Source: PUPG01 sp031323845
Lineage (GTDB): Bacteria; Bacteroidota; Bacteroidia; Bacteroidales; UBA7960
Reading direction: 5' to 3'
DNA: 64,000 nt
NCBI GenBank assembly: GCA_031323845.1
Contig: JAVIYP010000005.1
Span: forward strand, 13,608-77,607
In this document: positions 8,022 to 16,022 of the stretch, one piece after another
Layout of the letters: every line of letters starts with the position of its first letter
Numbering within the stretch: position 1 is the first letter of the stretch
The notes under the pieces: generated by a model
What the model saw: the letters and a program-made list of their open reading frames with translations, nothing else
What the model was told of the DNA's origin: nothing
Databases searched by the model: none
Translations under genes and position numbers: made by a program

Positions 8022-9431
8022 TTAAAATGCAGCATTTTGCGGTGTGCGGGGAAACGGTATCACATCCCTGATATTCCCCATGCCCGTTACAAAGAGCATC
8101 AGCCGTTCAAACCCCAGCCCAAAACCACTGTGAGGTGCCGTGCCAAACTTCCTGGTTTCCAAATACCACCACACATCCTGTTCCTTTATGCCCATTTCTT
8201 TGATGCGGCCATATAATTTATCATAGTCTTCCTCCCGCTGTGAGCCACCGATGATTTCACCGATTTTCGGAAACAAAACATCCATGGCGCGCACAGTTTT
8301 CCCATCATCATTAAGCTTCATATAAAAGGCCTTGATTTCCCTGGGATAGTCAGTAAGAATAACAGGCTTTTTGAAATGCCGTTCCACGAGGTAACGTTCG
8401 TGTTCCGACTGCAGGTCAACGCCCCATGACACGGGAAATTCAAATTTCTGCCCCGCGGTTTCCAGAACACGTACGGCTTCAGAATAGCTGAGACGCTCAA
8501 AACGGTTTTCAGTAACAAACCGTAGCCTCTCCAACAGATCTTTGTCGTACATGTTCTGTAAAAACTCCAGATCATCCTCGCAGTTTTCAAGCAAATATCC
8601 TACCAGGTATTTAAGGAAGGACTCGGCCAGATCCATGTTGTCGTGGATGTCGTAGAAAGCCATCTCCGGCTCTATCATCCAAAATTCAGACAAATGCCTT
8701 GAGGTATTGGAGTTTTCCGCCCTGAAGGTTGGGCCGAAGGTATAGATGTTGGACAGGGCCAGGGCTCCAAGTTCGCCTTCGAGCTGACCGGACACCGTGA
8801 GGTTGGTCTCCTTTCCGAAAAAGTCCTGGCTAAAATCCACGGCTCCCTGTTTGTCCATAGGAATGTTTTTCAGGTCAAAGGTAGTCACCCTGAACATGGC
8901 GCCGGCACCTTCGGCATCAGAGCCTGTGATGATCGGGGTATGCAAATAGTAAAAACCGTTATCGTTAAAAAATTTATGGATGGCAAACGAAAGCGCGTGA
9001 CGGATGCGAAAAACCGCACCAAAGGTGTTCGTCCTGGGTCTTAAATGAGCAATTTCACGTAAAAACTCCAGGGTGTGACCTTTTTTCTGCAGGGGGTATT
9101 TTTCCGGGTCGGCTGTACCGTAAAGCTCCAGCTCCGTAACCTGTATCTCAACTTTTTGTCCCTTTCCCTGTGACTCCACCAGTATTCCATTGGCAGAGAT
9201 ACAGGCTCCTGTGCTGACGCCCCGGAGGAGTTCATCGTTTTGAAAGGACTGCACGTCAACCACCAGCTGTATGTTATGAATGACAGAGCCGTCATTGAGG
9301 GCAATAAAAGCAACATTCTTGTTGCCGCGGCGTGTTCGTACCCACCCCTTTACATTGATCTCTTTTCCCAGCAGCCGGCCATGGTCGCCCTTCAGAAGTT
9401 CATAAACCCGCTGTCTTTTTATTTCTTTCAT
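8022..9431 (-). CDS. asnS: Asparaginyl-tRNA synthetase
   Basis: This class IIb synthetase charges tRNA-Asn in the cytoplasm. The N-terminal OB-fold anticodon domain covers about residues 15-110 (VKGWVRTRRGNKNVAFIALNDGS). The catalytic core has class II motif 2 in FRAENSNTSRHLSEFWMIEPE and motif 3 in GFGLGFERLMLFVTG. The DDLEFL-containing insertion and the HTPIITGSDAEGAG segment are typical of bacterial AsnRS. I chose MKEIKRQRVYEL at 9431 (469 residues); an ATG at 9440 adds only three residues. A -7 element lies about 55 bp upstream, so it is expressed separately from the neighbouring glycosyltransferase. Confidence 0.96.
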   Translation of the reverse strand: MKEIKRQRVYELLKGDHGRLLGKEINVKGWVRTRRGNKNVAFIALNDGSVIHNIQLVVDVQSFQNDELLRGVSTGACISANGILVESQGKGQKVEIQVTELELYGTADPEKYPLQKKGHTLEFLREIAHLRPRTNTFGAVFRIRHALSFAIHKFFNDNGFYYLHTPIITGSDAEGAGAMFRVTTFDLKNIPMDKQGAVDFSQDFFGKETNLTVSGQLEGELGALALSNIYTFGPTFRAENSNTSRHLSEFWMIEPEMAFYDIHDNMDLAESFLKYLVGYLLENCEDDLEFLQNMYDKDLLERLRFVTENRFERLSYSEAVRVLETAGQKFEFPVSWGVDLQSEHERYLVERHFKKPVILTDYPREIKAFYMKLNDDGKTVRAMDVLFPKIGEIIGGSQREEDYDKLYGRIKEMGIKEQDVWWYLETRKFGTAPHSGFGLGFERLMLFVTGMGNIRDVIPFPRTPQNAAF

Positions 9432-9484
9432 AATCAACACTTGTTATCCGACAATCAGGATAAAACACAAGATTTATCCTATTG

Positions 9485-9492
9485 CAAAAATA
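9485..9492 (-). promoter_or_regulatory. -7 element upstream of asnS
   Basis: On the minus strand this reads TATTTTTG, matching TAnnTTTG, about 54 bp before the asnS start. A short inverted repeat (TTATCC/GGATAA, about 9444-9463) lies in the leader. Confidence 0.4.
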
Positions 9493-9518
9493 CGTACAAT
9501 TTTCGAACGAAGACTTTT

Positions 9519-10688
9519 TCAGAGACACCGTTCCATGCTTTGCCACATTAATTTGGCAGTCCTGTCCCAGGAAAATTTGCCTGACTGCACACGGCCTTTG
9601 TGTACCAGATCATTCACCAGCACATTATCGTTGACCATCCGGTGCATGGCATCCGCAATTTGCCCGACAGAATCAGGTTCTACCAGCAGGGCGGCATCAC
9701 CGGCAACTTCAGGCATGCTGGTCACGTTGGAAGCGATCACCGGCACATCGCACTGCATGGCCTCAATAATGGGTATGCCAAAACCCTCAAAGTGGGACAC
9801 CAGCAGCAATGCACGGGCAGACGCAACAATGTTTTTCAAAGACTCCTCAAACTGGCGCCCCGTAAAAACAACGTCGTTTTTGAACTGCATCGCCTGAAAA
9901 ACCTGCTTCAGGTTACCCGAACCAAACATTTGGGCGCCAACAATGAGCAGTTTATGGTTTTGCGTATCATTTCTCCTGAACACATCGAACGCACGCAGCA
10001 TGCTGTCAATGTTTTTTCTCTTGTGAAGTGCGCCGATGTACACAAAATACGGACTTCCTCCGGTGAAGGACTTTCGCGTAGCTGCCTTCACCGCGTCATC
10101 TACGGGCTCAAAAACCTCATGTATCCCGTTATACACAACATCAACCCGGCTGGCAGGATAGTTGAAGGTGTTCACAATATCATGTTTTGAATACTCTGAA
10201 ACCGTGGCAATCCGCGTTGAAACGGCTGCATACTTTGGGAAAAAATGGGTGTAGTATTTTCCGGTAAGATAAGGTACGTAGCGCGGTTTATGCATAAAGT
10301 TCAGGTCGTGAAACACCGGCAGCTGAGGGCCATCGAAACCTTTCGAAAGAAACCCGTCGGGAGAAACAAAAAGATCTGCTTTTTCTTTTTGTAGAAAATG
10401 GCGTACTGCGTATTCGAAATAGAGATAATACAGCAACGGGTGCCGGGCTTGTGGAAAAAGCTTCACCGGGATGACATTGTCGCTAAATACAAACTCCCGG
10501 CTGTAAGGACGGTCAAACAAAAAATAAAAGGTGATCTCCGGATGCGACCTGACAATCCTCTTGAACGTTTGGCAGGTAAACCACCCAATTCCTTCAAGCT
10601 TACCGGGCAGCAACAAGCGGGTGTTTACGGCGATTTTCAAAACCTGTGTCTTAATCGTTATACAAAACAGGCCGGGCGGTCGATGCAT
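9519..10688 (-). CDS. Glycosyltransferase, GT4 (family 1-like)
   Basis: The 389-residue protein has a GT-B fold as in GT4 enzymes. Its N-terminal Rossmann half has LEGIGWFTCQTFKRI in place of the usual glycine loop. Its C-terminal nucleotide-sugar half begins near YFVYIGALHKRKNIDSMLRAF and contains the E-x7-E motif in HFEGFGIPIIEAM. Such enzymes usually transfer mannose, glucose or related sugars to envelope or exopolysaccharide glycans on the cytoplasmic face. The donor and acceptor cannot be read from the sequence. It is not in a polysaccharide cluster; asnS lies downstream and the aldolase gene is divergent. Confidence 0.88.
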   Translation of the reverse strand: MHRPPGLFCITIKTQVLKIAVNTRLLLPGKLEGIGWFTCQTFKRIVRSHPEITFYFLFDRPYSREFVFSDNVIPVKLFPQARHPLLYYLYFEYAVRHFLQKEKADLFVSPDGFLSKGFDGPQLPVFHDLNFMHKPRYVPYLTGKYYTHFFPKYAAVSTRIATVSEYSKHDIVNTFNYPASRVDVVYNGIHEVFEPVDDAVKAATRKSFTGGSPYFVYIGALHKRKNIDSMLRAFDVFRRNDTQNHKLLIVGAQMFGSGNLKQVFQAMQFKNDVVFTGRQFEESLKNIVASARALLLVSHFEGFGIPIIEAMQCDVPVIASNVTSMPEVAGDAALLVEPDSVGQIADAMHRMVNDNVLVNDLVHKGRVQSGKFSWDRTAKLMWQSMERCL

Positions 10689-10709
10689 GAGCCGGCCAAA
10701 TCAAAAAGG

Positions 10710-10717
10710 CAAAAATA
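10710..10717 (-). promoter_or_regulatory. -7 element upstream of the glycosyltransferase
   Basis: On the minus strand this reads TATTTTTG (TAnnTTTG) about 22 bp before the glycosyltransferase ATG. The divergent aldolase -7 element lies 13 bp away, so the two promoters share a compact control region. Confidence 0.4.
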
Positions 10718-10730
10718 TGTTTTTATTTCT

Positions 10731-10738
10731 TAATTTTG
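10731..10738 (+). promoter_or_regulatory. -7 element of the fba promoter
   Basis: TAATTTTG matches TAnnTTTG and overlaps the upstream in-frame start at 10736. Transcription would therefore begin near 10745, which favours translation from the ATG at 10781. Confidence 0.5.
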
Positions 10739-10780
10739 AACGATCAAAGTCAATTAAGTAAAACGATAAACACGAAAAAA

Positions 10781-11860
10781 ATGACAGCAAACCTGATGAA
10801 GCATATCGAGCCCGGTGTATTGTCCGGGGCAGACGTTAAGGAGGTATACCGGATTGCCAAAGAACACCGCTTTGCCCTTCCTGCGGTAAATGTTGTTGGC
10901 ACCAATTCCGTAAATGGTGTGCTGGAAACGGCCCGGTTGGTCAACTCCCCGGTCATCATTCAGTTCTCGAATGGCGGGGCGCACTTCTTTGCAGGGAAGT
11001 CGCTTTCCAATGATCAGCAGCATGCAGCTATCGCAGGTGCTGTGTCGGGCGCACATCACGTACATATGATGGCTAAGGCTTACGGTGTCCGCGTCATCCT
11101 GCACACCGACCACGCGGCCAAAAAGCTGTTGCCCTGGATCGACGGACTGATGGATGCCAACGAAGAGCATTTCAACAAAACAGGCAAACCCCTGTTCAGT
11201 TCGCACATGCTCGATCTTTCCGAAGAAAGCCTGGAAGAAAACATCAGCATCAGCTGCAGCTACCTGGAGAGGATGCACAAGCTTGGCATAAGCCTTGAAG
11301 TAGAACTCGGCGTTACAGGCGGCGAGGAAGACGGGGTGGATAATACCGGCATCGACAGTTCAAAACTGTATACGCAGCCCGAAGAGGTCGCCCAAATGTA
11401 CAAAGCGCTGATGAGCGTATCGGACCAGTTCACCATTGCAGCTGCTTTTGGCAATGTACATGGCGTATACAAGCCGGGCAATGTGCAGTTACAACCTGTT
11501 ATTTTAAAAAATTCCCAGGCACACATAAAGTCACTCTACAACACCGGCGAAAACCCGGTTGATTTTGTATTTCACGGAGGCAGTGGCTCAAGCCGCGAAG
11601 AAATAAGGGAGGCAATCTCTTACGGTGTGATCAAGATGAATATAGATACCGACACGCAATGGGCGTATTGGGATGGCATCAGGGGCTTTTATCAAAAGAA
11701 CGAAGGCTACCTGCAGGGTCAGATCGGCAATCCGGAAGGCGACGACAAGCCCAACAAGAAATACTACGACCCACGCACCTGGCTGAGAAAAGGAGAGGAA
11801 AGCATGCGCGACAGGTTAAAGCTGGCTTTTGAAGACCTTAACGCCATTGACAGGAACTAA
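10781..11860 (+). CDS. fba: Class II fructose-bisphosphate aldolase
   Basis: This zinc-dependent aldolase splits fructose 1,6-bisphosphate into glyceraldehyde 3-phosphate and dihydroxyacetone phosphate in glycolysis, and runs in reverse in gluconeogenesis. Visible motifs are VILHTDHAAKKL with metal-binding histidines, LEVELGVTGGEEDGVD, AAFGNVHGVYKPGN, FHGGSGSS for phosphate binding, and MNIDTDTQWAYWDG. The length from the ATG at 10781 is 359 residues, equal to E. coli FbaA. An upstream in-frame start at 10736 lies inside the predicted -7 element and is rejected. It is convergent with the SPOR gene, and the two coding regions overlap by four bases. Confidence 0.95.
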   Translation: MTANLMKHIEPGVLSGADVKEVYRIAKEHRFALPAVNVVGTNSVNGVLETARLVNSPVIIQFSNGGAHFFAGKSLSNDQQHAAIAGAVSGAHHVHMMAKAYGVRVILHTDHAAKKLLPWIDGLMDANEEHFNKTGKPLFSSHMLDLSEESLEENISISCSYLERMHKLGISLEVELGVTGGEEDGVDNTGIDSSKLYTQPEEVAQMYKALMSVSDQFTIAAAFGNVHGVYKPGNVQLQPVILKNSQAHIKSLYNTGENPVDFVFHGGSGSSREEIREAISYGVIKMNIDTDTQWAYWDGIRGFYQKNEGYLQGQIGNPEGDDKPNKKYYDPRTWLRKGEESMRDRLKLAFEDLNAIDRN

Positions 11861-12360
11861 TCCAGGGCGGGGTAGTTGATCATATCCACCACAATATATG
11901 CTGCCGGATAGTTTCTCCGTATGGATTCCAGGAACCTCCGGGCGTCAAGCCGTGTGCGGAAGTCACCGGCGCGGAGTTTAAAATAAGGCTCTTCATATAT
12001 AATGTAGGATGGTTGTTCCGGGTATTTCTCTTCGAAATCAGCCTGGGCCTGCTGTGTATTTAGCCGCGCACGATTGCCCGAATCCATGTAAATATGCACC
12101 CTGAAACCCGGGATGCCCGGTTTTTCTTTCATAGCTTCGTTATGAGCCTTCACAAGGAGGTCAATAAGTTCGCTCTGTGCAATATGCTCCCAGGGCAGCA
12201 GGTGCTGCACTTCAACCGTATCAGCATAAAACGTGTCAAAAAAAACCGTATCGGGACTCAGTGTGTCTCCGGCATGCTCAACAACAGGCCGGGGAGGCTG
12301 AACTCCGGCTACAGCTGCAGTAAACGCCAGCAAACAGCATCCGAAAAAGAAAGCTTTCAT
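11857..12360 (-). CDS. SPOR-domain envelope protein
   Basis: The 167-residue protein has a signal peptide (MKAFFFGCCLLAFTAAVAG). A poorly conserved middle follows, and a C-terminal SPOR-like domain covers about residues 100-160 (FRVHIYMDSGNRAR to YFKLRAGDFRTRLDARRFLESI). SPOR domains bind glycan strands of peptidoglycan that lack stem peptides, often at the division site. The mature protein has no cysteine at a lipobox, so it is probably periplasmic. Close homologs are small Bacteroidota proteins of unknown exact role. Its promoter region abuts repeat A1. Confidence 0.72.
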   Translation of the reverse strand: MKAFFFGCCLLAFTAAVAGVQPPRPVVEHAGDTLSPDTVFFDTFYADTVEVQHLLPWEHIAQSELIDLLVKAHNEAMKEKPGIPGFRVHIYMDSGNRARLNTQQAQADFEEKYPEQPSYIIYEEPYFKLRAGDFRTRLDARRFLESIRRNYPAAYIVVDMINYPALD

Positions 12361-12409
12361 GAGTTTGTATTTGCGTATATGTTTGATTAGTTGTGTTTTA
12401 TGTTTATAC

Positions 12410-12417
12410 CAAAGTTA
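12410..12417 (-). promoter_or_regulatory. -7 element upstream of the SPOR gene
   Basis: On the minus strand this reads TAACTTTG (TAnnTTTG) about 50 bp before the SPOR-domain start. Repeat A1 begins 19 bp further upstream and would include the -33 region. Confidence 0.4.
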
Positions 12418-12435
12418 TGATTGGATGCCGGAGGT

Positions 12436-12642
12436 CAGATGTGCAAATGTGAAGATGTGCAGATGTAAGGCTATTGTTTAATTGTTTAATTGTTGATTCG
12501 TTTAATCGTTTAATTGTTGATTCGTTTATTCGTTGATTCGTTTAAGAGTTAATTTGTTGAAGCCATCCGACTTCTGAATTCTGACTTCCGACTTCTGACC
12601 TCTGACCTCTCTTTCTTCCTTCGAGCTTCCAGCTTCGAGCTA
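12436..12642 (+). repeat. Composite intergenic repeat, family A copy 1
   Basis: The element has ordered parts. First are GATGTGCA-like units ending in AAGGCTATTG. Then come about nine 8 bp units of the type TTGTTTAA/TCGTTTAA/TTGTTGAT (12474-12546). A constant segment (GTTAATTTGTTGAAGCCATC) follows, then 7 bp units (CTTCTGA/CCTCTGA), and finally TTCGAGCTTCCAGCTTCGAG. An inverted copy lies at 20835-21047. No reading frame or transposase is associated. The remaining gap bases (12643-12855) hold nothing else recognisable beyond two minus-strand TAnnTTTG-like sequences near 12678 and 12689. Confidence 0.9.
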
Positions 12643-12855
12643 CTTTACTTCCTTCCGGCAATCGCTGTCACTGTTGGCAAAGTTACACCAAATTTATTCA
12701 TTAATAGCCGTTTCATTGGTATAACCGGAAACGTGAGGTGTGAAGTTTATCCGGGGGCAGTCAGGTGGCGGCACATACAGCGTTGTCTGTTTGTACGGCA
12801 GATGGGTCCTGCTGTTCGGTTTCGGTGTATATTTAAAAAAGGTTGCTACAGCGGG

Positions 12856-14331
12856 TTAATAGGCCCTTGCAAACACGGCCCGGCCCTGCGAAGGTTTGCC
12901 TGTAAAGACGCACCGGCCGGGTTCCTTTCCGGTGTCGAAGGGAATGCAGCGAATGGTGGCCTTGGTAGCCTCTTTTATCTTTTCTTCGGTTTCTGCGGTG
13001 CCGTCCCAGTGTGCCAGAACGAACCCCCCTTTTTCTTCAATCAGCTGCACGAACTCATCCCAGTTGTCGGCACGGCGCGTATTTTCCTCCCTGAATTTCA
13101 GGGCACGCTGAAACAGATTTTTCTGGATCGTGTCCAGCAGTGCTTCAACATGCGGAACAAGCTGGTCGGCCGGGATAATGTTTTTTTCGAGGGTATCTCT
13201 CCTGGCAATCTCCAGGGTTTTGTTTTCAACATCACGCGGTCCGAGGGCAATTCTAACGGGCACGCCCTTAAACTCATATTCGTTGAATTTCCACCCGGGT
13301 TTATGGGTGTCTCTGTCGTCAAGTTTTACAAGCAGTCCTTTTTGTTCCAGCGACGCTTTAATCTTTCGGGCATGCTCGCACACCAGGTTGTACTGTTCCG
13401 TGTTTTTATAAATCGGGACAATAACCACCTGTATGGGTGCCAGTTTTGGTGGCAGCACGAGGCCATGATCATCGGAATGTGCCATGATAAGCGCACCCAC
13501 CAGGCGGGTGGACACTCCCCAGGATGTAGCCCATACGTATTCGAGCTTGCCCTCCTTGCTGGCAAATTTGACATCAAAAGCCCGGGCAAAGTTCTGCCCA
13601 AGAAAATGTGATGTACCGGCTTGCAGGGCTTTACCGTCCTGCATCAGGGCTTCGATGCAAAACGTTTCCACAGCTCCTGCAAAACGTTCATTTTCAGACT
13701 TAATGCCTTTTAACACCGGGATCGCCATAAAGTTTTCCGCAAAATCGGCATACACATCAAGCATCCTGTAGGTTTCTTCCAGTGCTTCCTGCTCCGTGGC
13801 ATGGGCAGTGTGCCCCTCCTGCCAGAGAAATTCGGCAGTGCGCAAAAACATACGCGTCCGCATTTCCCAGCGAACCACATTGGCCCACTGGTTAACCAGG
13901 ATCGGCAGGTCGCGGTAGGACTGGACCCAGTTGCGGTAAGTGTCCCAGATAATGGTTTCGGAGGTTGGCCTGATAATCAGCTCCTCTTCAAGCCTGGCCG
14001 AATCGTCGACAACCACACCCTTGCCGTCAGGTGCATTTTTCAGCCGATAATGGGTTACGATGGCACACTCTTTGGCAAAACCCTCCACATGATCAGCCTC
14101 TTTGCTGAAGAAGGATTTGGGAATAAACAGCGGGAAATATGCGTTGGAATGACCGGTATCCTTGAACATTTTGTCAAGCGCAGCTTGCATCTTCTCCCAA
14201 ATGGCATAACCGTAAGGCTTGATCACCATACAACCCCTTACCGCCGAGTTTTCAGCAAGTTCTGCACGTTGTACAATGTCGTTGTACCACTTGGAGTAAT
14301 TCTCTTCCCTGGTTGAAAAATCTTTATCCAT
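12856..14331 (-). CDS. proS: Prolyl-tRNA synthetase, archaeal/eukaryal type
   Basis: The 491-residue enzyme charges tRNA-Pro. It belongs to the shorter archaeal/eukaryal-type ProRS that lacks the editing insertion found in most bacterial enzymes; Bacteroidota commonly use this form. Class II motifs are clear: RPTSETIIWDTYRNWV, VVRWEMRTRMFLRTAEFLWQEGHTAHAT (motif 2), and a motif 3 region near SWGVSTRLVGALIMAHSDD. The anticodon-binding domain follows (APIQVVIVPIYKN), then a C-terminal zinc-binding-like domain ending in FARAY. It has its own -7 element and is transcribed toward repeat A1. Confidence 0.95.
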   Translation of the reverse strand: MDKDFSTREENYSKWYNDIVQRAELAENSAVRGCMVIKPYGYAIWEKMQAALDKMFKDTGHSNAYFPLFIPKSFFSKEADHVEGFAKECAIVTHYRLKNAPDGKGVVVDDSARLEEELIIRPTSETIIWDTYRNWVQSYRDLPILVNQWANVVRWEMRTRMFLRTAEFLWQEGHTAHATEQEALEETYRMLDVYADFAENFMAIPVLKGIKSENERFAGAVETFCIEALMQDGKALQAGTSHFLGQNFARAFDVKFASKEGKLEYVWATSWGVSTRLVGALIMAHSDDHGLVLPPKLAPIQVVIVPIYKNTEQYNLVCEHARKIKASLEQKGLLVKLDDRDTHKPGWKFNEYEFKGVPVRIALGPRDVENKTLEIARRDTLEKNIIPADQLVPHVEALLDTIQKNLFQRALKFREENTRRADNWDEFVQLIEEKGGFVLAHWDGTAETEEKIKEATKATIRCIPFDTGKEPGRCVFTGKPSQGRAVFARAY

Positions 14332-14381
14332 ACTGGCTTTGGTATAATATTTGTGCTTTAGTTTATGAACATTAAAACGGG

Positions 14382-14389
14382 CAAATTTA
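14382..14389 (-). promoter_or_regulatory. -7 element upstream of proS
   Basis: On the minus strand this reads TAAATTTG (TAnnTTTG) about 50 bp before the proS ATG. Confidence 0.4.
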
Positions 14390-14439
14390 ACAAAAAAGAC
14401 GCTTATAACGACTTTTTATAAAAACCAAACAAAACAACC

Positions 14440-14445
14440 AGGAGG
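14440..14445 (+). promoter_or_regulatory. Strong Shine-Dalgarno sequence
   Basis: AGGAGG lies 7 nt before the ATG at 14453, the ideal position for pairing with the 16S rRNA 3' end. Most other starts in this window have none, as is usual in Bacteroidota, so this site stands out. Confidence 0.7.
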
Positions 14446-14452
14446 AAGAGTC

Positions 14453-15922
14453 ATGAAAGCTTTACTTAAACTTTTTTCAGCCATACTGCTGATTTCACTT
14501 GCAGGTTGTTCTTCAACGTATTACGTTTCACAAAAAGACGATGTGTACTACCTCCCGCAAACAGTGAGAGGTGGTTCGGCATATATTCCGGAAGATGCCA
14601 AAACCGTAGAGGTCGTTGATGACGCCTATGCTGTTGTTGCTGAACATCAGGATACTGTTGAGGTAACAGATGCAGAAGCCTATTATGTTGATGAAGACGG
14701 GCAGGTGATCATAATTCAGAACTTTTACGGTGATCACTATGATTTCGCCTATGCTTCCAGGATAAGGCGCTTTCACCGTTCGTACGTAAGCTTCGGGTAT
14801 TTTGATCCTTTCTATACCAACATGTTCTATTATACGTACAACCCTTACCATTTCGGTGCGAGCATTTACCTGGGGTTCGGACCGTCTCCATGGTTTTTCG
14901 GCGGATATTACGGCTATTATCCCATGAGCTTTTACAACCCGTTCTGGCATCATTACTACTGGCGTAACCCATGGTTTTATGGGCCGGGTTCCTACTGGGC
15001 CGGATATCACCATGGCTTCTACACAGGGTTCGGTTATGGCATCTGGCACCCCTATTATTTCGGCTACGGAGGATATAGCCCCTGGGGCGGACCAATGTAC
15101 CCGCAATATGGTAGCGGCTTAACCTATCACTACGGGCCACGGGGTACCGCGGGAGGAGGCACCGTGGGCAGGCCCGCCAGCGGCAGGGAAACCACAGGAA
15201 CACGCGACATGCTGGCAACACGGCCTGGCGAAACAACTCAGTCGGTTGAGTCACAAAGAGGCACAGCACCCGTTGATCCTAAACGCAGCTCTGAACAACT
15301 GGTACGTGGCACCGGAGACGAAACAGCCACCACTACCATGACAAGGGAGCGGATGGAGTCTATGCAAAACACGCACCGCGAAGAAATGCAAAGGGCAGCC
15401 GCCAGACAGCAAACTGAACAACCGGCAGCTCAGCGCTATACAAGACCGCAGCAAACCTCTCCGGAGCGTGTGCGCGAAATCAGCAATCCGAACTACTCCA
15501 TGCCAAGGACATACACCTCGCCGAGCTACAGGCAGCCCAGTACTCCTCAGCGAACCAGGCCAGGAACAGCAACACCGGCGCCAACAAACGTTACCAGGCC
15601 TTCAAGGGATCAGGGCACTCCTTCACAACCCACACAAAGACCGGCAACACAACCGTCGCGCACTGACAGGGGACAGCCAAGCTATACGCCTCCCAGGCAG
15701 CAGCCGACACGGACAACAACAAGTCCGCCGAGCACGCCCTCAAGAAGCTCGGCAAGTCCTTCAAGATCAAGTACGCCCTCAAGGAGTTCTGCAGCACCCG
15801 CAAGGTCAAGTTCCTCGTCCGGTAGTTCTGCAGCACCCGCACGGTCAAGCGGATCCTCAAGGAGCTCATCACCACCTGCAAGATCAGGCGGTTCATCCTC
15901 AAGCGGTGGTCGAAACAGGTAA
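14453..15922 (+). CDS. Tyr/His/Trp-rich lipoprotein with Ser/Arg/Pro tail
   Basis: The 489-residue protein is a predicted lipoprotein: the signal peptide MKALLKLFSAILLISLAGC ends in a lipobox with the acylated cysteine at residue 19. Residues about 20-95 are an acidic, valine-rich region. About 100-230 are extremely rich in Tyr, Phe, Trp, His, Gly and Pro. From about 235 to the end the chain is low-complexity Thr/Gln/Pro/Arg and then repeats such as SSAAPARSS, RSSTPSRSS and SSGGRNR. No catalytic domain is visible. The composition suggests a disordered or self-associating surface protein. The start is fixed by the lipobox and the AGGAGG at 14440. A terminator follows. Function unknown. Confidence 0.85.
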   Translation: MKALLKLFSAILLISLAGCSSTYYVSQKDDVYYLPQTVRGGSAYIPEDAKTVEVVDDAYAVVAEHQDTVEVTDAEAYYVDEDGQVIIIQNFYGDHYDFAYASRIRRFHRSYVSFGYFDPFYTNMFYYTYNPYHFGASIYLGFGPSPWFFGGYYGYYPMSFYNPFWHHYYWRNPWFYGPGSYWAGYHHGFYTGFGYGIWHPYYFGYGGYSPWGGPMYPQYGSGLTYHYGPRGTAGGGTVGRPASGRETTGTRDMLATRPGETTQSVESQRGTAPVDPKRSSEQLVRGTGDETATTTMTRERMESMQNTHREEMQRAAARQQTEQPAAQRYTRPQQTSPERVREISNPNYSMPRTYTSPSYRQPSTPQRTRPGTATPAPTNVTRPSRDQGTPSQPTQRPATQPSRTDRGQPSYTPPRQQPTRTTTSPPSTPSRSSASPSRSSTPSRSSAAPARSSSSSGSSAAPARSSGSSRSSSPPARSGGSSSSGGRNR

Positions 15923-15952
15923 GCCAACACCAATAAATGTTTAAACAAGCAT

Positions 15953-15996
15953 AAGCCTCCCGGAACCAGAACCCGGTTTTTTCCGGGAGGCTTTTT
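15953..15996 (+). terminator. Terminator after the Tyr-rich lipoprotein gene
   Basis: AAGCCTCCCGGAA (15953-15965) pairs perfectly with TTCCGGGAGGCTT (15981-15993), and a T run follows. It separates the lipoprotein gene from the porin-like gene at 16023. Confidence 0.9.
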
Positions 15997-16022
15997 CTTA
16001 GAATGCATTCAAAACCGAAAAA

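Noticed and set aside
12733..13611. Long open frame on the plus strand opposite prolyl-tRNA synthetase (292 codons).
   Set aside because: It is the antisense of a conserved gene, has no recognisable domain or start context, and is explained by codon usage of proS.
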